This document shows, piece after piece, positions 8,256-18,446 of a stretch of DNA of 64,000 bases. Positions within the stretch are counted from its first letter, which is position 1. Each line of letters opens with the position of its first letter. Source of the DNA: Ewingella americana (GTDB lineage Bacteria > Pseudomonadota > Gammaproteobacteria > Enterobacterales > Enterobacteriaceae); assembly GCF_006438725.1 (NCBI RefSeq), contig NZ_RCZD01000002.1:524580-588579 (forward strand), read 5' to 3'. The notes below the pieces were generated by a model that was given only the letters and a program-made list of their open reading frames with translations, was not told the origin of the DNA and made no database searches. The position numbers were made by a program, and so were the translations under genes.

Positions 8256-8810
8256 ATGAACCCCTCTTATCCTGTCAAAAAAGCTCTGGTTATCATCGAT
8301 ATGCAAAACGGTCTGTATTTCGCTGAACCAGCGGCTTATATGAAAGAGCATGTCCTTAAAAATATCAACTTCCTGATCAGGGAATTTCGCCGCAGAAACG
8401 AGCCCGTTATTTTTGTTCAGCATACCGGTCCGAAAGATTCCCCCATAGAACAGGGAAAGGCCGCCTGGCAACTCGTTAGTGAAATGGAGTCCAATCCAGC
8501 CACTGACCTGATCTTCAGTAAATTCAAAGCCAGCATTTTTACTGAGACACCCCTGCTCGAATGGTTAACACATCACGGCATCACCGATCTCTGTATCGCG
8601 GGGATGAAAACACAATATTGCGTTGATACCGCTTGCCGCGCTGCATCAGGTTTTGGGTTCAACGTGGTACTGGCATCCGACGCACATACCTGCATGGATA
8701 CGCCGGCACTCACGGCTCAGCAAATAATCAACCACCATAATATGACACTCAGCGGCCCCTTTGCCAGGGTGAAAAGCACTGCCGAAATAGTCGGCACAGA
8801 TATTGCTTAA
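8256..8810 (+). CDS. Isochorismatase-type cysteine hydrolase
   Basis: 184 residues of the isochorismatase/nicotinamidase fold. The catalytic triad is visible: Asp15 (IIDMQN), Lys89 (SKFKAS) and Cys122 (TQYCVDTACRAA), the Cys preceded by the usual GMKTQY turn. Members cleave amide or vinyl-ether bonds of small molecules (nicotinamide, carbamoyl compounds, ureidoacrylate, biuret); the substrate here is unknown. The ATG at 8256 follows an AGGAG site. It is the first gene after the leader RNA and terminator, so its expression is likely set by transcription attenuation. Followed at 57 bases by an amino-acid type binding protein, and then a VOC protein. Confidence 0.85.
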   Translation: MNPSYPVKKALVIIDMQNGLYFAEPAAYMKEHVLKNINFLIREFRRRNEPVIFVQHTGPKDSPIEQGKAAWQLVSEMESNPATDLIFSKFKASIFTETPLLEWLTHHGITDLCIAGMKTQYCVDTACRAASGFGFNVVLASDAHTCMDTPALTAQQIINHHNMTLSGPFARVKSTAEIVGTDIA

Positions 8811-8867
8811 TCATCAGGGGATTTTATTTTTTTCAACAACGCTTCATCTATTTAACGGGGAAGTACT

Positions 8868-9650
8868 TTGAACAAATACAGTACGGTAATGTTCGTTTTG
8901 ATGGGGTCTTTCAGTGCGATAAGTCATGCTGAAACCGTGATTAAGTTCGGCGTCGATCCCTCTTTTCCTCCGTTCGAATCAAAAGCGGCGGACGGTTCGC
9001 TGACCGGTTTTGATATTGATCTGGGGAATGCTATTTGCCAGCAAGCCCAAGCAAAATGCGTGTGGGTCGAAACGGCTTACGACAGTATTATTCCTGCGCT
9101 GAATGCCAAAAAGTTCGATGCCGTACTCTCCGCCATGGCCATTACCGAAAAACGTAAAGCTCAGGTCAATTTCTCCAACGTGCTCTACAACATCCCCAGC
9201 GTTTTGGTGGCAAAAAAAGGCAGCCAGCTTGATACCACCGTTGACTCACTAAAAGGAAAAGTGATCGGCGTGGCGCAAGGCACCACTCAGGAAGCTTACG
9301 CCATGGGCGTGTGGCAGTCGAAAGGCGTGCAGGTGGTGTCTTACCAGAATCAGGATTCGGTCAATCTGGATTTAGAAACAGGCAGAATTGATGCCACTTT
9401 CACCAATGCGGCGGCTGCAGAAACAGGATTTTTGAAAACACCACAGGGCGCTGACTTTGCTTTTGTCGGTAAAACCGTGCTTGACCCGCAATACTTAGGC
9501 GGCGGCGCAGCGATTGCTTTACGTAAAGAGGATCAGGCCCAATTGGCGATGATCAACAAAGCCCTGGCCGGTATACATGCTGATGGCACCTATACGAAGC
9601 TTGAGAAAAAATACTTCACCTTTGATGTCTTTAGTAATAACAAACCCTGA
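8868..9650 (+). CDS. Periplasmic amino-acid-type ABC binding protein (orphan)
   Basis: 260 residues, type II periplasmic binding protein of the ArtJ/HisJ/ArgT group (opening after the signal: ETVIKFGVDPSFPPFESK). The signal peptide ends at SHA before Glu22. Start is TTG at 8868 with GGGGA upstream; an ATG at 8889 would destroy the signal peptide N-region. No permease or ATPase gene lies nearby, so it must share membrane components with another system. It sits between a cysteine hydrolase and a VOC protein, which hints that the ligand is the substrate or product of the hydrolase. The family is clear; the ligand is not. Confidence 0.88.
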   Translation: MNKYSTVMFVLMGSFSAISHAETVIKFGVDPSFPPFESKAADGSLTGFDIDLGNAICQQAQAKCVWVETAYDSIIPALNAKKFDAVLSAMAITEKRKAQVNFSNVLYNIPSVLVAKKGSQLDTTVDSLKGKVIGVAQGTTQEAYAMGVWQSKGVQVVSYQNQDSVNLDLETGRIDATFTNAAAAETGFLKTPQGADFAFVGKTVLDPQYLGGGAAIALRKEDQAQLAMINKALAGIHADGTYTKLEKKYFTFDVFSNNKP

Positions 9651-9674
9651 ACCCCCTTGAGGTTAGGAGCAAGA

Positions 9675-10076
9675 ATGTTTTCCCATCTTTGTATTGGCGT
9701 AAACGATTTTGATCGGGCATTCACCTTTTATTCTGCGATAGCCAAAATTCTGGGTCTGGAGCTCAAGTTCAGCGATAGCGAACGGGCATGGGCTGGCTGG
9801 CAAAGGCCAGCGATACCGCGTCCGCTATTGGTTATCGGTAAACCTCTGGACGGCCAAATCGCCACGGCTGGAAACGGGCAAATGGTGGCATTACTTGCTG
9901 ATAACCGCACCCAGATTGAGCATGTCTATCAGGCGGCACTGAAACATGGTGCGACCTGCGAAGGCCCACCAGGCTTGCGTCCGCATTATCATGAACACTA
10001 CTTTGGTGCCTACTTTCGCGACCCTGATGGCAATAAACTCTGCGTTTGTTGCCATCAGCCGGACGCAGACAGTTAA
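9675..10076 (+). CDS. VOC-superfamily (glyoxalase/dioxygenase-like) protein
   Basis: 133 residues from the ATG at 9675, which follows AGGAG with proper spacing; a TTG at 9657 lies upstream of that site and is rejected. The protein shows the vicinal-oxygen-chelate pattern: MFSHLCIGVNDFDRAFTFY at the start and HYHEHYFGAYFRDPDGNKL near the end, with histidines/glutamate fit to bind a metal. Function within the superfamily (lyase, dioxygenase, resistance protein) cannot be told. It is the third gene of the leader-controlled unit, 24 bases after the binding-protein gene, and meets gatR tail to tail with a 4-base overlap. Confidence 0.8.
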   Translation: MFSHLCIGVNDFDRAFTFYSAIAKILGLELKFSDSERAWAGWQRPAIPRPLLVIGKPLDGQIATAGNGQMVALLADNRTQIEHVYQAALKHGATCEGPPGLRPHYHEHYFGAYFRDPDGNKLCVCCHQPDADS

Positions 10077-10855
10077 ACAATCGTCACATTAGTCTGGGTT
10101 TGTGCCAGTGCCAGAGAGTCTTCTTCACTAATCCCGCTGTCGGTAATGATCGTGTCGATTTTTTCCATCGGCAGCACCAGATTAAAACCACGGCGGCCAA
10201 ACTTACTGGAATCCGTCACGACAACGACCTGCCGGGCAGCTTCAGCCATTTTTGCGCTAATGGAATAGCCCTCATTGAACGTCGTAATACCACTGCTCGC
10301 ATCCAGACCATCGGCCCCAACAAACATCAGATTAGCCACAATGCCCTGCAACGCGAATTCAGTAATGCTGCCATGAAGTGAACGGGTTTTATGACGCAAC
10401 GTTCCTCCACATACCACCAGCGTAATATCCGGGTTTTCCGAAAGTACGAACGCGGCCGGCAAGTTGTTGGTGATCACCGTGATCTTGGCTGATTTGACCA
10501 ACTCCTCAGCGATGAGCATTGTCGTGCTACCACTGTCGAGAATTACCGTATCACCCGGTTTCACCATCGCGGCGGCAGCCAGCGCGATACGTTTTTTCGG
10601 ATCTTCCGCCTGTCGGTAACGCTCCTCAAGGACTAACTCCCCCGCAGTATTTGGGCTACTCACTTCAGACACGGGAACCGATTTTCCCGCCCCCCCGTGA
10701 AATCTCGTCATTAATCCTTTCTGTTCCAGCAACCGTAAGTCCGCACGGATAGTTACCTCAGACACTCCGAAAGAATTCGAAATATCGGAAACTAAAACGC
10801 TGCCATTTTCATTCACCATATCAATGATTTTGTGGCGTCTCTCATAAGAATTCAT
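10073..10855 (-). CDS. gatR: DeoR-family repressor, probable GatR
   Basis: 260 residues from the ATG at 10855 (MNSYERRHKII), the standard DeoR start; the open frame reaching 10930 adds a non-homologous tail. An N-terminal DeoR helix-turn-helix (VSDISNSFGVSEVTIRADL) is followed by a sugar-phosphate-isomerase-like effector domain containing DSGSTT and VTNNLPAA motifs. It is transcribed away from gatZ across a 304-base region with reiterated dyads, so it is the likely repressor of the gat genes. Ligand is presumably galactitol 1-phosphate or tagatose 6-phosphate (inference). Confidence 0.82.
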   Translation of the reverse strand: MNSYERRHKIIDMVNENGSVLVSDISNSFGVSEVTIRADLRLLEQKGLMTRFHGGAGKSVPVSEVSSPNTAGELVLEERYRQAEDPKKRIALAAAAMVKPGDTVILDSGSTTMLIAEELVKSAKITVITNNLPAAFVLSENPDITLVVCGGTLRHKTRSLHGSITEFALQGIVANLMFVGADGLDASSGITTFNEGYSISAKMAEAARQVVVVTDSSKFGRRGFNLVLPMEKIDTIITDSGISEEDSLALAQTQTNVTIV

Positions 10856-10932
10856 CGTTTCATGCCTGTTCCTTAACATTGCCATCAGTTTAAACAAAAG
10901 AATTCGAAAATGGGAGGAAAATAACTTCACTC

Positions 10933-10948
10933 TGTGAAATTCCCCACA
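10933..10948. promoter_or_regulatory. Candidate CRP-cAMP site
   Basis: TGTGA, six bases (AATTCC), CCACA: nine of ten consensus positions of TGTGA-N6-TCACA. It lies between gatR and gatZ, as expected for a catabolite-controlled sugar-alcohol operon. Confidence 0.55.
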
Positions 10949-11065
10949 CCCCCGTACTTATGGTGGATCACCTCGTCTATCAATACCTTCATCGCAGCAT
11001 TAACGTACCCCCGGACTTGTTCGAGATAACGCGAAAAACGAAAGCAACACCTTGTCGAAAGACAA

Positions 11066-11150
11066 CGAAATATTTCGATCTCTATCACGAAATAAATACA
11101 ACGACATTGTACGCATTACGAAATAAAACGATTATTTTCGGAAATAATCG
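11066..11150. promoter_or_regulatory. Candidate GatR operators
   Basis: A perfect 12-base palindrome CGAAATATTTCG (11066-11077), CGAAAT copies at 11088 and 11119, and a 9-bp inverted repeat CGATTATTT/AAATAATCG (11129-11137, 11142-11150) around TCGG. Repeated CGAAA/TTTCG elements are typical of DeoR-family operators. The last dyad overlaps the proposed -10 and ends at the ribosome site of gatZ. Confidence 0.55.
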
Positions 11151-11159
11151 GAGATAGAA

Positions 11160-12455
11160 ATGAAAGACATTCTAAAAAGACATAAAAACGGCGAGCTAAT
11201 AGGTATCTGTTCAGTCTGCTCAGCCCACCCTCTCGTCATTGAAGCGGCATTACGTCTGGATCTGCATTCAGATCGCCATGTGCTGATCGAAGCCACATCG
11301 AATCAGGTCAATCAGTTTGGTGGTTACACGGGCATGCGGCCTGTTGATTTCAGGGGCTTTGTACTGGCCATCGCAGAAAGCGTTGGTTTCCCGCAGCAAC
11401 GATTGATCCTGGGGGGCGATCATCTGGGCCCGAACTGCTGGCAAGGTGAGGATGCAGAAAGCGCTATGGCCAAAGCGGAGGTATTGATCGCTCGCTATGT
11501 AGAGGCCGGGTTCAGTAAAATTCATTTAGACGCTTCAATGTCATGTGCTGATGATCCGGTTCCTCTGGATCCCTGGACTGTTGCAACCCGCGCAGCCCGT
11601 CTCTGTCAGGTTGCCGAACGCGTAGCGACACCCCAGCAGAAGGAAAAGCTGACCTATGTCATTGGAACTGAAGTCCCGGTTCCAGGCGGGGAATCTGCCG
11701 CTATTGAGCAGGTACATATCACGCTCGCTAAGGATGCACAGGCTACCATCGACCTGCATCATCAGGCGTTCGCTGACGCCGGACTGACGGAGGCAATTCG
11801 TCGCATTATTGCGGTTGTCGTCCAGCCAGGTGTGGAGTTCGACCACAGCAGCGTTATCCATTATCAACCACAGCAAGCCCGCCAGCTCTCCACGTTTATC
11901 GCATCGACGCCGCTGGTCTATGAGGCCCACTCAACCGATTACCAAACCCGCGAGTCTTACCGCCATCTGGTGGAAGATCACTATGCCATTTTGAAAGTCG
12001 GCCCGGCACTCACGTTTGCGCTGCGTGAAGCTATTTTTTCACTGGCAAATATCGAACAGGCCATCGTTGCCCCAGGTGAACAGAGCCAGGTTATGGCGGT
12101 TATCGATCGCGTGATGCTCGATGAACCCGATTATTGGAAAAAATATTATCACCCCACTTTCAGCCGTTCACTGATCGACCTGCACTTCAGTCTTTCCGAC
12201 CGGATCCGCTATTACTGGCCTCACCCACGTATCAGCATGGCGGTAAATACCATGCTGAATAATTTGCAGATGTCTGATATCCCGCTCGGCCTGCTCAGTC
12301 AGTACATGCCGGTGCAGTTTGATCGCGTGATGTCCGATGTGCTCAGCGCAACACCACACGATCTCATCATCGACAAAATTCAGGACGTACTTCGCGCCTA
12401 TCGTTATGGCTGTACGGTGGCCACACCCAATACGGAGGCTGGCAGCCATGCATAA
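11160..12455 (+). CDS. gatZ: D-tagatose-1,6-bisphosphate aldolase accessory subunit GatZ
   Basis: 431 residues, KbaZ/GatZ family ([16 protein letters not shown] near the N-terminus, [24 protein letters not shown]). GatZ has no known independent activity but stabilises and activates the class II aldolase GatY, which cleaves tagatose 1,6-bisphosphate to dihydroxyacetone phosphate and glyceraldehyde 3-phosphate. ATG at 11160 with GGAG six bases upstream. First gene of the operon; overlaps gatA by 8 bases. In E. coli gatY precedes gatZ; here gatY is the last gene instead. Confidence 0.95.
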   Translation: MKDILKRHKNGELIGICSVCSAHPLVIEAALRLDLHSDRHVLIEATSNQVNQFGGYTGMRPVDFRGFVLAIAESVGFPQQRLILGGDHLGPNCWQGEDAESAMAKAEVLIARYVEAGFSKIHLDASMSCADDPVPLDPWTVATRAARLCQVAERVATPQQKEKLTYVIGTEVPVPGGESAAIEQVHITLAKDAQATIDLHHQAFADAGLTEAIRRIIAVVVQPGVEFDHSSVIHYQPQQARQLSTFIASTPLVYEAHSTDYQTRESYRHLVEDHYAILKVGPALTFALREAIFSLANIEQAIVAPGEQSQVMAVIDRVMLDEPDYWKKYYHPTFSRSLIDLHFSLSDRIRYYWPHPRISMAVNTMLNNLQMSDIPLGLLSQYMPVQFDRVMSDVLSATPHDLIIDKIQDVLRAYRYGCTVATPNTEAGSHA

Positions 12456-12972
12456 CTGCGAAGTCTTCGTTAAAACTGGCATCAGATTTTGCGATGCGCA
12501 AGAAGCCCTCAGGCACATTGGAAAAGAGATGCTGAGTGCAGGCGTTGTGCACATTAGCTATCCCCACGCATTGATCCGTCGTGAAGCTGAATTCCCTACC
12601 GGCATCATGCTGGAAAACCATGCTATCGCGATCCCCCATTGCGAAGCCGTTCATGCCATCAAACCTGCGATCTATCTGATCCGTCCTGAAGATGCCGTGC
12701 CATTTTCGCAGGCCGATGGCGATGAACCGGTCTCTGCCTTATTAATTATTGCGCTGATCGTCACACATCCGTCAGAGCAGTTGGTTTTACTCCGCACTCT
12801 GTTCAATCAGTTGCAGGATTCACAATTTATTGAACAGCTACTGTCAGCCCCTGAGCACCAATTGGCCGATCTTTTTAAGCAGCAGGTTTCCCCCACCCCG
12901 AGTACCCCGTCAGACCCTATAGCACCCAAAACAACAACATCAAAAACAGAACACCAAGGAGCCTTATCGTGA
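12448..12972 (+). CDS. gatA: Galactitol PTS EIIA component GatA
   Basis: 174 residues from the ATG at 12448, which has GGAGG 9 bases upstream and overlaps the end of gatZ; a longer frame from 12337 lies inside gatZ and is rejected. EIIA of the fructose-mannitol fold type: the phosphate-accepting His is His64 in AIPHCEAVH. It passes phosphate from HPr to GatB. The last 25 or so residues are a Pro/Thr/Ser-rich tail, longer than I expect for GatA, and probably flexible. Stop overlaps the gatB GTG (GTGA). Confidence 0.92.
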   Translation: MHNCEVFVKTGIRFCDAQEALRHIGKEMLSAGVVHISYPHALIRREAEFPTGIMLENHAIAIPHCEAVHAIKPAIYLIRPEDAVPFSQADGDEPVSALLIIALIVTHPSEQLVLLRTLFNQLQDSQFIEQLLSAPEHQLADLFKQQVSPTPSTPSDPIAPKTTTSKTEHQGALS

Positions 12973-13253
12973 AAAGAAAAATCATCGTTGCCTGTGGCGG
13001 TGCCGTTGCCACCTCAACACTGGCCGCTGAAGAAATTAAAGAGCTGTGTGCAGAACACGGGATCACATTGGACCTTATCCAGTGCAGGGTCACCGAAATC
13101 GAAACCTATATGGACGGTGCAGATCTCATCTGCACTACGGCACGAGTCGATCGCCAATTTGGTGACATTCCCGTCGTTCACGGCATGCCCTTTGTTTCCG
13201 GTGTCGGCATCGACGTTCTGAGACAACAAATACTGACGCTGTTGCAGGAGTAA
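12969..13253 (+). CDS. gatB: Galactitol PTS EIIB component GatB
   Basis: 94 residues starting at a GTG that overlaps the gatA stop, with AAGGAG about 8 bases upstream. The phosphorylated Cys9 lies in [12 protein letters not shown], the normal place for this EIIB family. It transfers phosphate from GatA to galactitol during GatC transport. Length and motif match the family, and the order gatA-gatB-gatC is the standard one. Confidence 0.94.
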   Translation: MKRKIIVACGGAVATSTLAAEEIKELCAEHGITLDLIQCRVTEIETYMDGADLICTTARVDRQFGDIPVVHGMPFVSGVGIDVLRQQILTLLQE

Positions 13254-13257
13254 CCCC

Positions 13258-14637
13258 ATGTTTACTGACATCATGCGCTACATATTGGACCTGGGGCCAA
13301 CGGTGATGTTGCCGTTGGTGATCATCATTTTCTCCATGATTTTGGGGATGAAAATCGGTGATTCCTTTAAATCTGGCCTGCATATCGGTATTGGTTTTGT
13401 CGGTATTGGGCTGGTTATCGGCCTGATGCTGGACTCCATCGGCCCCGCAGCCAAAGCGATGGCTGAGCATTTTCAAATTAACCTCCAAGTCGTCGATATT
13501 GGTTGGCCGGGTTCGTCGCCGATGACCTGGGCTTCACAAATCGCTCTGGTTGCCATTCCGATTGCCATCGGCGTCAACATTGTGATGCTGGTGACTCGTA
13601 TGACCCGCGTAGTCAATGTCGATATCTGGAATATCTGGCACATGACATTCACCGGGGCCATGCTGCATCTGGCAACCGGATCCTATTGGCTGGGTATTAT
13701 GGGTGTGGTGGTTCATGCCGCCTTCGTTTACAAACTTGGCGACTGGTTCGCCAAAGATACCCGCGATTTTTTCAATCTCGACGGTATTGCAATACCGCAC
13801 GGTTCCTCGGCTTACCTCGGCCCGATAGCCGTGCTGGTTGATACCATTATTGAAAAAATACCCGGTCTGCGAAAAATCCACTTCAGTGCAGATGACGTGC
13901 AGAAGCGCTTTGGTCCCTTTGGGGAACCGGTGACCGTTGGTTTTATCATGGGCCTGATCATTGGTTACCTTGCCGGTTATGACATCAAAGGCATCATGCA
14001 ACTGGCCGTCAAAACAGCGGCTGTCATGTTACTGATGCCCAGGGTCATCAAACCGATCATGGATGGCCTGACGCCAATTGCCCGCCATGCCCGTAGCCGT
14101 TTGCAGTCTAAATTCGGCGGTCAGGAGTTCCTGATTGGTCTGGACCCGGCACTGCTGCTCGGCCATACCGCCGTGGTATCCGCCAGCCTGATCTTTATTC
14201 CACTCACCATCTTAATTGCCGTCATTGTTCCGGGAAATCAGGTCCTGCCTTTTGGTGACTTAGCGACGATCGGTTTCTTTGTGGCGATTGCCGTGGCTGT
14301 CCATCAGGGCAATTTATTCCGCACCCTGATTTCCGGCGTGATCATCATGAGTATGACGTTGTGGATAGCGACCCAAACCATTGGTTTACACACCCAGTTG
14401 GCGGCAAATGCCGGGGCACTGAAAGCCGGTGGCCAGGTGGCCTCCATGGACCAAGGGGGCTCTCCGATCACCTATCTGCTGATTCAGCTTTGTACCTGGC
14501 AAAACATCGCGGGTCTGACAGGTATTGGTGTGATCTACGCCCTTGGTGTTTTCCTGACATGGCGCCGTGCGCGAGGTTTCCTGCATGAAGAACGCCAGGC
14601 AGCCGCTGCGATACTGAACAAATCTAACGCCCTTTAA
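13258..14637 (+). CDS. gatC: Galactitol PTS permease EIIC GatC
   Basis: 459 residues, a polytopic membrane protein of the galactitol EIIC family with about ten or more hydrophobic segments (for example MLPLVIIIFSMILGMKIG and FVGIGLVIGLMLDSIG). It imports galactitol and releases galactitol 1-phosphate into the cytoplasm with GatA and GatB. ATG at 13258, four bases after the gatB stop. A GC hairpin separates it from gatD. Confidence 0.95.
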   Translation: MFTDIMRYILDLGPTVMLPLVIIIFSMILGMKIGDSFKSGLHIGIGFVGIGLVIGLMLDSIGPAAKAMAEHFQINLQVVDIGWPGSSPMTWASQIALVAIPIAIGVNIVMLVTRMTRVVNVDIWNIWHMTFTGAMLHLATGSYWLGIMGVVVHAAFVYKLGDWFAKDTRDFFNLDGIAIPHGSSAYLGPIAVLVDTIIEKIPGLRKIHFSADDVQKRFGPFGEPVTVGFIMGLIIGYLAGYDIKGIMQLAVKTAAVMLLMPRVIKPIMDGLTPIARHARSRLQSKFGGQEFLIGLDPALLLGHTAVVSASLIFIPLTILIAVIVPGNQVLPFGDLATIGFFVAIAVAVHQGNLFRTLISGVIIMSMTLWIATQTIGLHTQLAANAGALKAGGQVASMDQGGSPITYLLIQLCTWQNIAGLTGIGVIYALGVFLTWRRARGFLHEERQAAAAILNKSNAL

Positions 14638-14643
14638 CCTGCG

Positions 14644-14660
14644 GGGGCGAAAGCCCCTTT
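14644..14660 (+). terminator. Intercistronic hairpin between gatC and gatD (weak terminator or processing site)
   Basis: GGGGC (14644-14648), GAAA tetraloop, GCCCC (14653-14657), TTT. The T run is short and gatD starts 12 bases later, so it more likely tunes mRNA decay or partial readthrough than ends the operon. Confidence 0.4.
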
Positions 14661-14672
14661 ATGGAGTTTTCA

Positions 14673-16581
<1,909 letters not shown>

Positions 16582-16591
16582 ACGTAACGTG

Positions 16592-16615
16592 GTCATACTT
16601 CGGGTTGCAGCGTTG
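16592..16615. repeat. Remnant of an enterobacterial dyad repeat
   Basis: The stretch beginning GTCATACTTCGGGTTGCA resembles one arm of a roughly 130-base repeat common in Yersinia/Serratia-type genomes (GTCATACTTCAAGTTGCA, from memory). A fuller copy is at 59011-59081. Confidence 0.45.
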
Positions 16616-16671
16616 TCAGGCTTCTGATTTTATAGAGACTATTCACTGGCGAAATGGAAACGGAATCAGAC

Positions 16672-17376
16672 ATGACAACGCTCAATCACTTTGGTCAGCC
16701 TATTGGCGACGCTCTACCCGACTGGAAACCACGCGAACTGCCGCAATCTCACCAGCTCGATGGCCGTTTTTGCCGGCTTGAACCGCTGGATAGTGCACTT
16801 CACAGCGAGGCTCTCTTCTCAGCCTGGCACAGCATTGATGACAACCGCGACTGGACCTATTTTTCCTCCGATCGCCCGGCAACCCAGGCAGAGTGTGATT
16901 CGCTGATCTCCCGCAACGCGGCAAGCCAGGATCCGCTGTTTTTTGCTGTTGTCGATAACACCACCCAACGCGCGATTGGCAGTGTCGCGCTGATGCGCAT
17001 TGACCCGCTAAACGGCGTGGCTGAAATTGGCTGGGTGAATTGGTCGCCGCTGATGAAACGCTCGTGTCATGGAACTGAAGCTATCTTCCTGCTATTGAAA
17101 TACCTGTTTGACGATCTGCAGTACCGCCGCTGCGAATGGAAATGCCACATCATGAACGCCGCGTCCAATGCTGCGGCAAAAAGATTCGGCTTTCAGTTCG
17201 AGGGGATATTCCGTCAGGTGATCGTCAACAAAGGCCACAACCGTGATACCTGCTGGTATTCCATGCTGGATAACGAATGGCCACAGCGCAAACCGGCGTT
17301 TGAACAGTGGCTAAGTGCGGAAAATTTTGATGCCGAAGGCCAGCAGAGAAAACGTCTGGAGGCCTTCAGAGAGTAA
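16672..17376 (+). CDS. GNAT acetyltransferase, RimJ/RimL-like
   Basis: 234 residues of the Acetyltransf_3 type: an N-terminal half opening with FGQPIGDALPDW, then the acetyl-CoA core AIGSVALMRIDPLNGVAEIGWV and NAASNAAAKRFGFQFEG. Such proteins acetylate ribosomal or other protein N-termini, or small amines; the target is unknown. I chose ATG 16672 because GGAA lies 6 bases upstream; ATG 16654 adds six residues and has no site. It stands alone, transcribed towards a second, convergent GNAT gene. Confidence 0.78.
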   Translation: MTTLNHFGQPIGDALPDWKPRELPQSHQLDGRFCRLEPLDSALHSEALFSAWHSIDDNRDWTYFSSDRPATQAECDSLISRNAASQDPLFFAVVDNTTQRAIGSVALMRIDPLNGVAEIGWVNWSPLMKRSCHGTEAIFLLLKYLFDDLQYRRCEWKCHIMNAASNAAAKRFGFQFEGIFRQVIVNKGHNRDTCWYSMLDNEWPQRKPAFEQWLSAENFDAEGQQRKRLEAFRE

Positions 17377-17384
17377 CCAGAGTC

Positions 17385-17939
17385 TTAGCGGCGCTGCGGC
17401 TTCAGGGAGGTAGACAGAAGCTGGTCGATATCATCCCAGGCGTAAATGACATTTTTGGAAAGCCACAGTGGGCCGGAATCTATATAGCGTCCGGCCTCTT
17501 TGCCACCCAAAGCGGTATAGAAGCTGATAGCCGGGTCGTTTTCTTCAACGACACCCAGACCCACGCCAGTGAAACCGTTATTTTTCAGTCGCTGGGCTAT
17601 CTCGGTCAGCAGGCAACGCCCGATTCCCTGACGCGCAAACTGAGTGTCGACATACAACAGTTTTATCTCGGCCAGTGCACCAAACTCAGCGTTACCTGAA
17701 GTCGAAGCCAGTGTGAACCCAGCCAGTTCACCGTTAATTTCAGCCAGCAGCACACACTGTTTTTCTGCCGGATGCGCAAACTTATCCTGCCAGAACGCCA
17801 GACGGCGAGCCTCGTCCAGCGCAGCAAAAGCGTCGGCCGGGGCGAGTTTACGGTAGGTTTCACGCCAGACAGCCACATGTAAACGGGCCAGTTCAGCGGC
17901 GTCAGAGGGTTTTGCATCTCTGATGGTAAGCGTAGTCAC
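17385..17939 (-). CDS. GNAT-family N-acetyltransferase
   Basis: 184 residues if the GTG at 17939 is used (reads V-TTLTIRDAKPSDAAELARLH, a typical GNAT opening), with AAGGAT about 9 bases upstream; the open frame extends to 18047 but reaches into the fosA promoter. The acetyl-CoA loop is FARQGIGRCLLTEIAQRL, followed by NDPAISFYTALGGKEAGR. Substrate unknown. It is divergent from fosA across about 90 bases, so the two may share a control region. Confidence 0.78.
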   Translation of the reverse strand: MTTLTIRDAKPSDAAELARLHVAVWRETYRKLAPADAFAALDEARRLAFWQDKFAHPAEKQCVLLAEINGELAGFTLASTSGNAEFGALAEIKLLYVDTQFARQGIGRCLLTEIAQRLKNNGFTGVGLGVVEENDPAISFYTALGGKEAGRYIDSGPLWLSKNVIYAWDDIDQLLSTSLKPQRR

Positions 17940-18030
17940 AGGAAATATCCTTAAATTTAACGGGTTAGCTTTCACTGATAGAAAGTCTATTCCGCCAGTA
18001 TAAACCGACTTTCTAGTTAAAGGAGATAAC

Positions 18031-18441
18031 ATGCTGACTGGTTTCAATCATCTGACGCTTTCTTGCAGTAACCTTGACCAAAGCATCCGGTTTTACTGCG
18101 AACTATTGGGGCTGAAATTGAATGCCACTTGGGCTGGCGGCGCTTACCTTTCGTTGCCGGGCTTATGGTTGTGCCTGACTAACGAAACCACTAAAACCGC
18201 CCTCCCGCAGCCGGAATATACTCATTATGCTTTTAGCATCAAGAGTGAGAACATCAGCAAATTCAGAGAAATATTACAGGCCGCAGGCGTTACGGAATGG
18301 AAGCAGAACCATAGCGAAGGCGGCTCCTATTATTTTCTCGATCCCGATGGGCATAAACTGGAAGCCCACGATGGCGATTTATCGACTCGTCTGGCGGCAT
18401 GCAGACTAAAGCCTTATTCGCAGATGACGATCTACGACTGA
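18031..18441 (+). CDS. fosA: Fosfomycin glutathione transferase FosA
   Basis: 136 residues, VOC fold. It matches FosA closely from memory: start MLTGFNHLTL, WLCL, EYTHYAFSI, EWKQNHSEG, YFLDPDGHKLEAHDGDL. Metal ligands are His7, His65 and Glu111 (His7/His64/Glu110 in the Pseudomonas enzyme). The potassium-binding loop SEGGS and Arg120 are in place. It adds glutathione to fosfomycin in the cytoplasm using Mn(II). ATG with AAAGGAG. No insertion sequence or integron flanks it, so it looks like a chromosomal, intrinsic gene. Confidence 0.92.
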   Translation: MLTGFNHLTLSCSNLDQSIRFYCELLGLKLNATWAGGAYLSLPGLWLCLTNETTKTALPQPEYTHYAFSIKSENISKFREILQAAGVTEWKQNHSEGGSYYFLDPDGHKLEAHDGDLSTRLAACRLKPYSQMTIYD

Positions 18442-18446
18442 CTGGG

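Larger units (their letters stand above)
10856..11159. promoter_or_regulatory. gatR-gatZ divergent regulatory region
   Basis: 304 bases without a gene. It holds a candidate CRP site, a candidate gatZ promoter (TTGTAC 11107-11112, 17 bases, GATTAT 11130-11135) and several CGAAA-type elements: CGAAATATTTCG (11066-11077), CACGAAAT at 11087-11094, TTACGAAAT at 11117-11125, and a 9-bp dyad at 11129-11150. No other gene is seen. Confidence 0.6.

Noticed and set aside
10960..11157. 65-codon ORF in the gatR-gatZ region
   Set aside because: Covers the operator dyads and promoter; composition follows the repeated CGAAA motifs.
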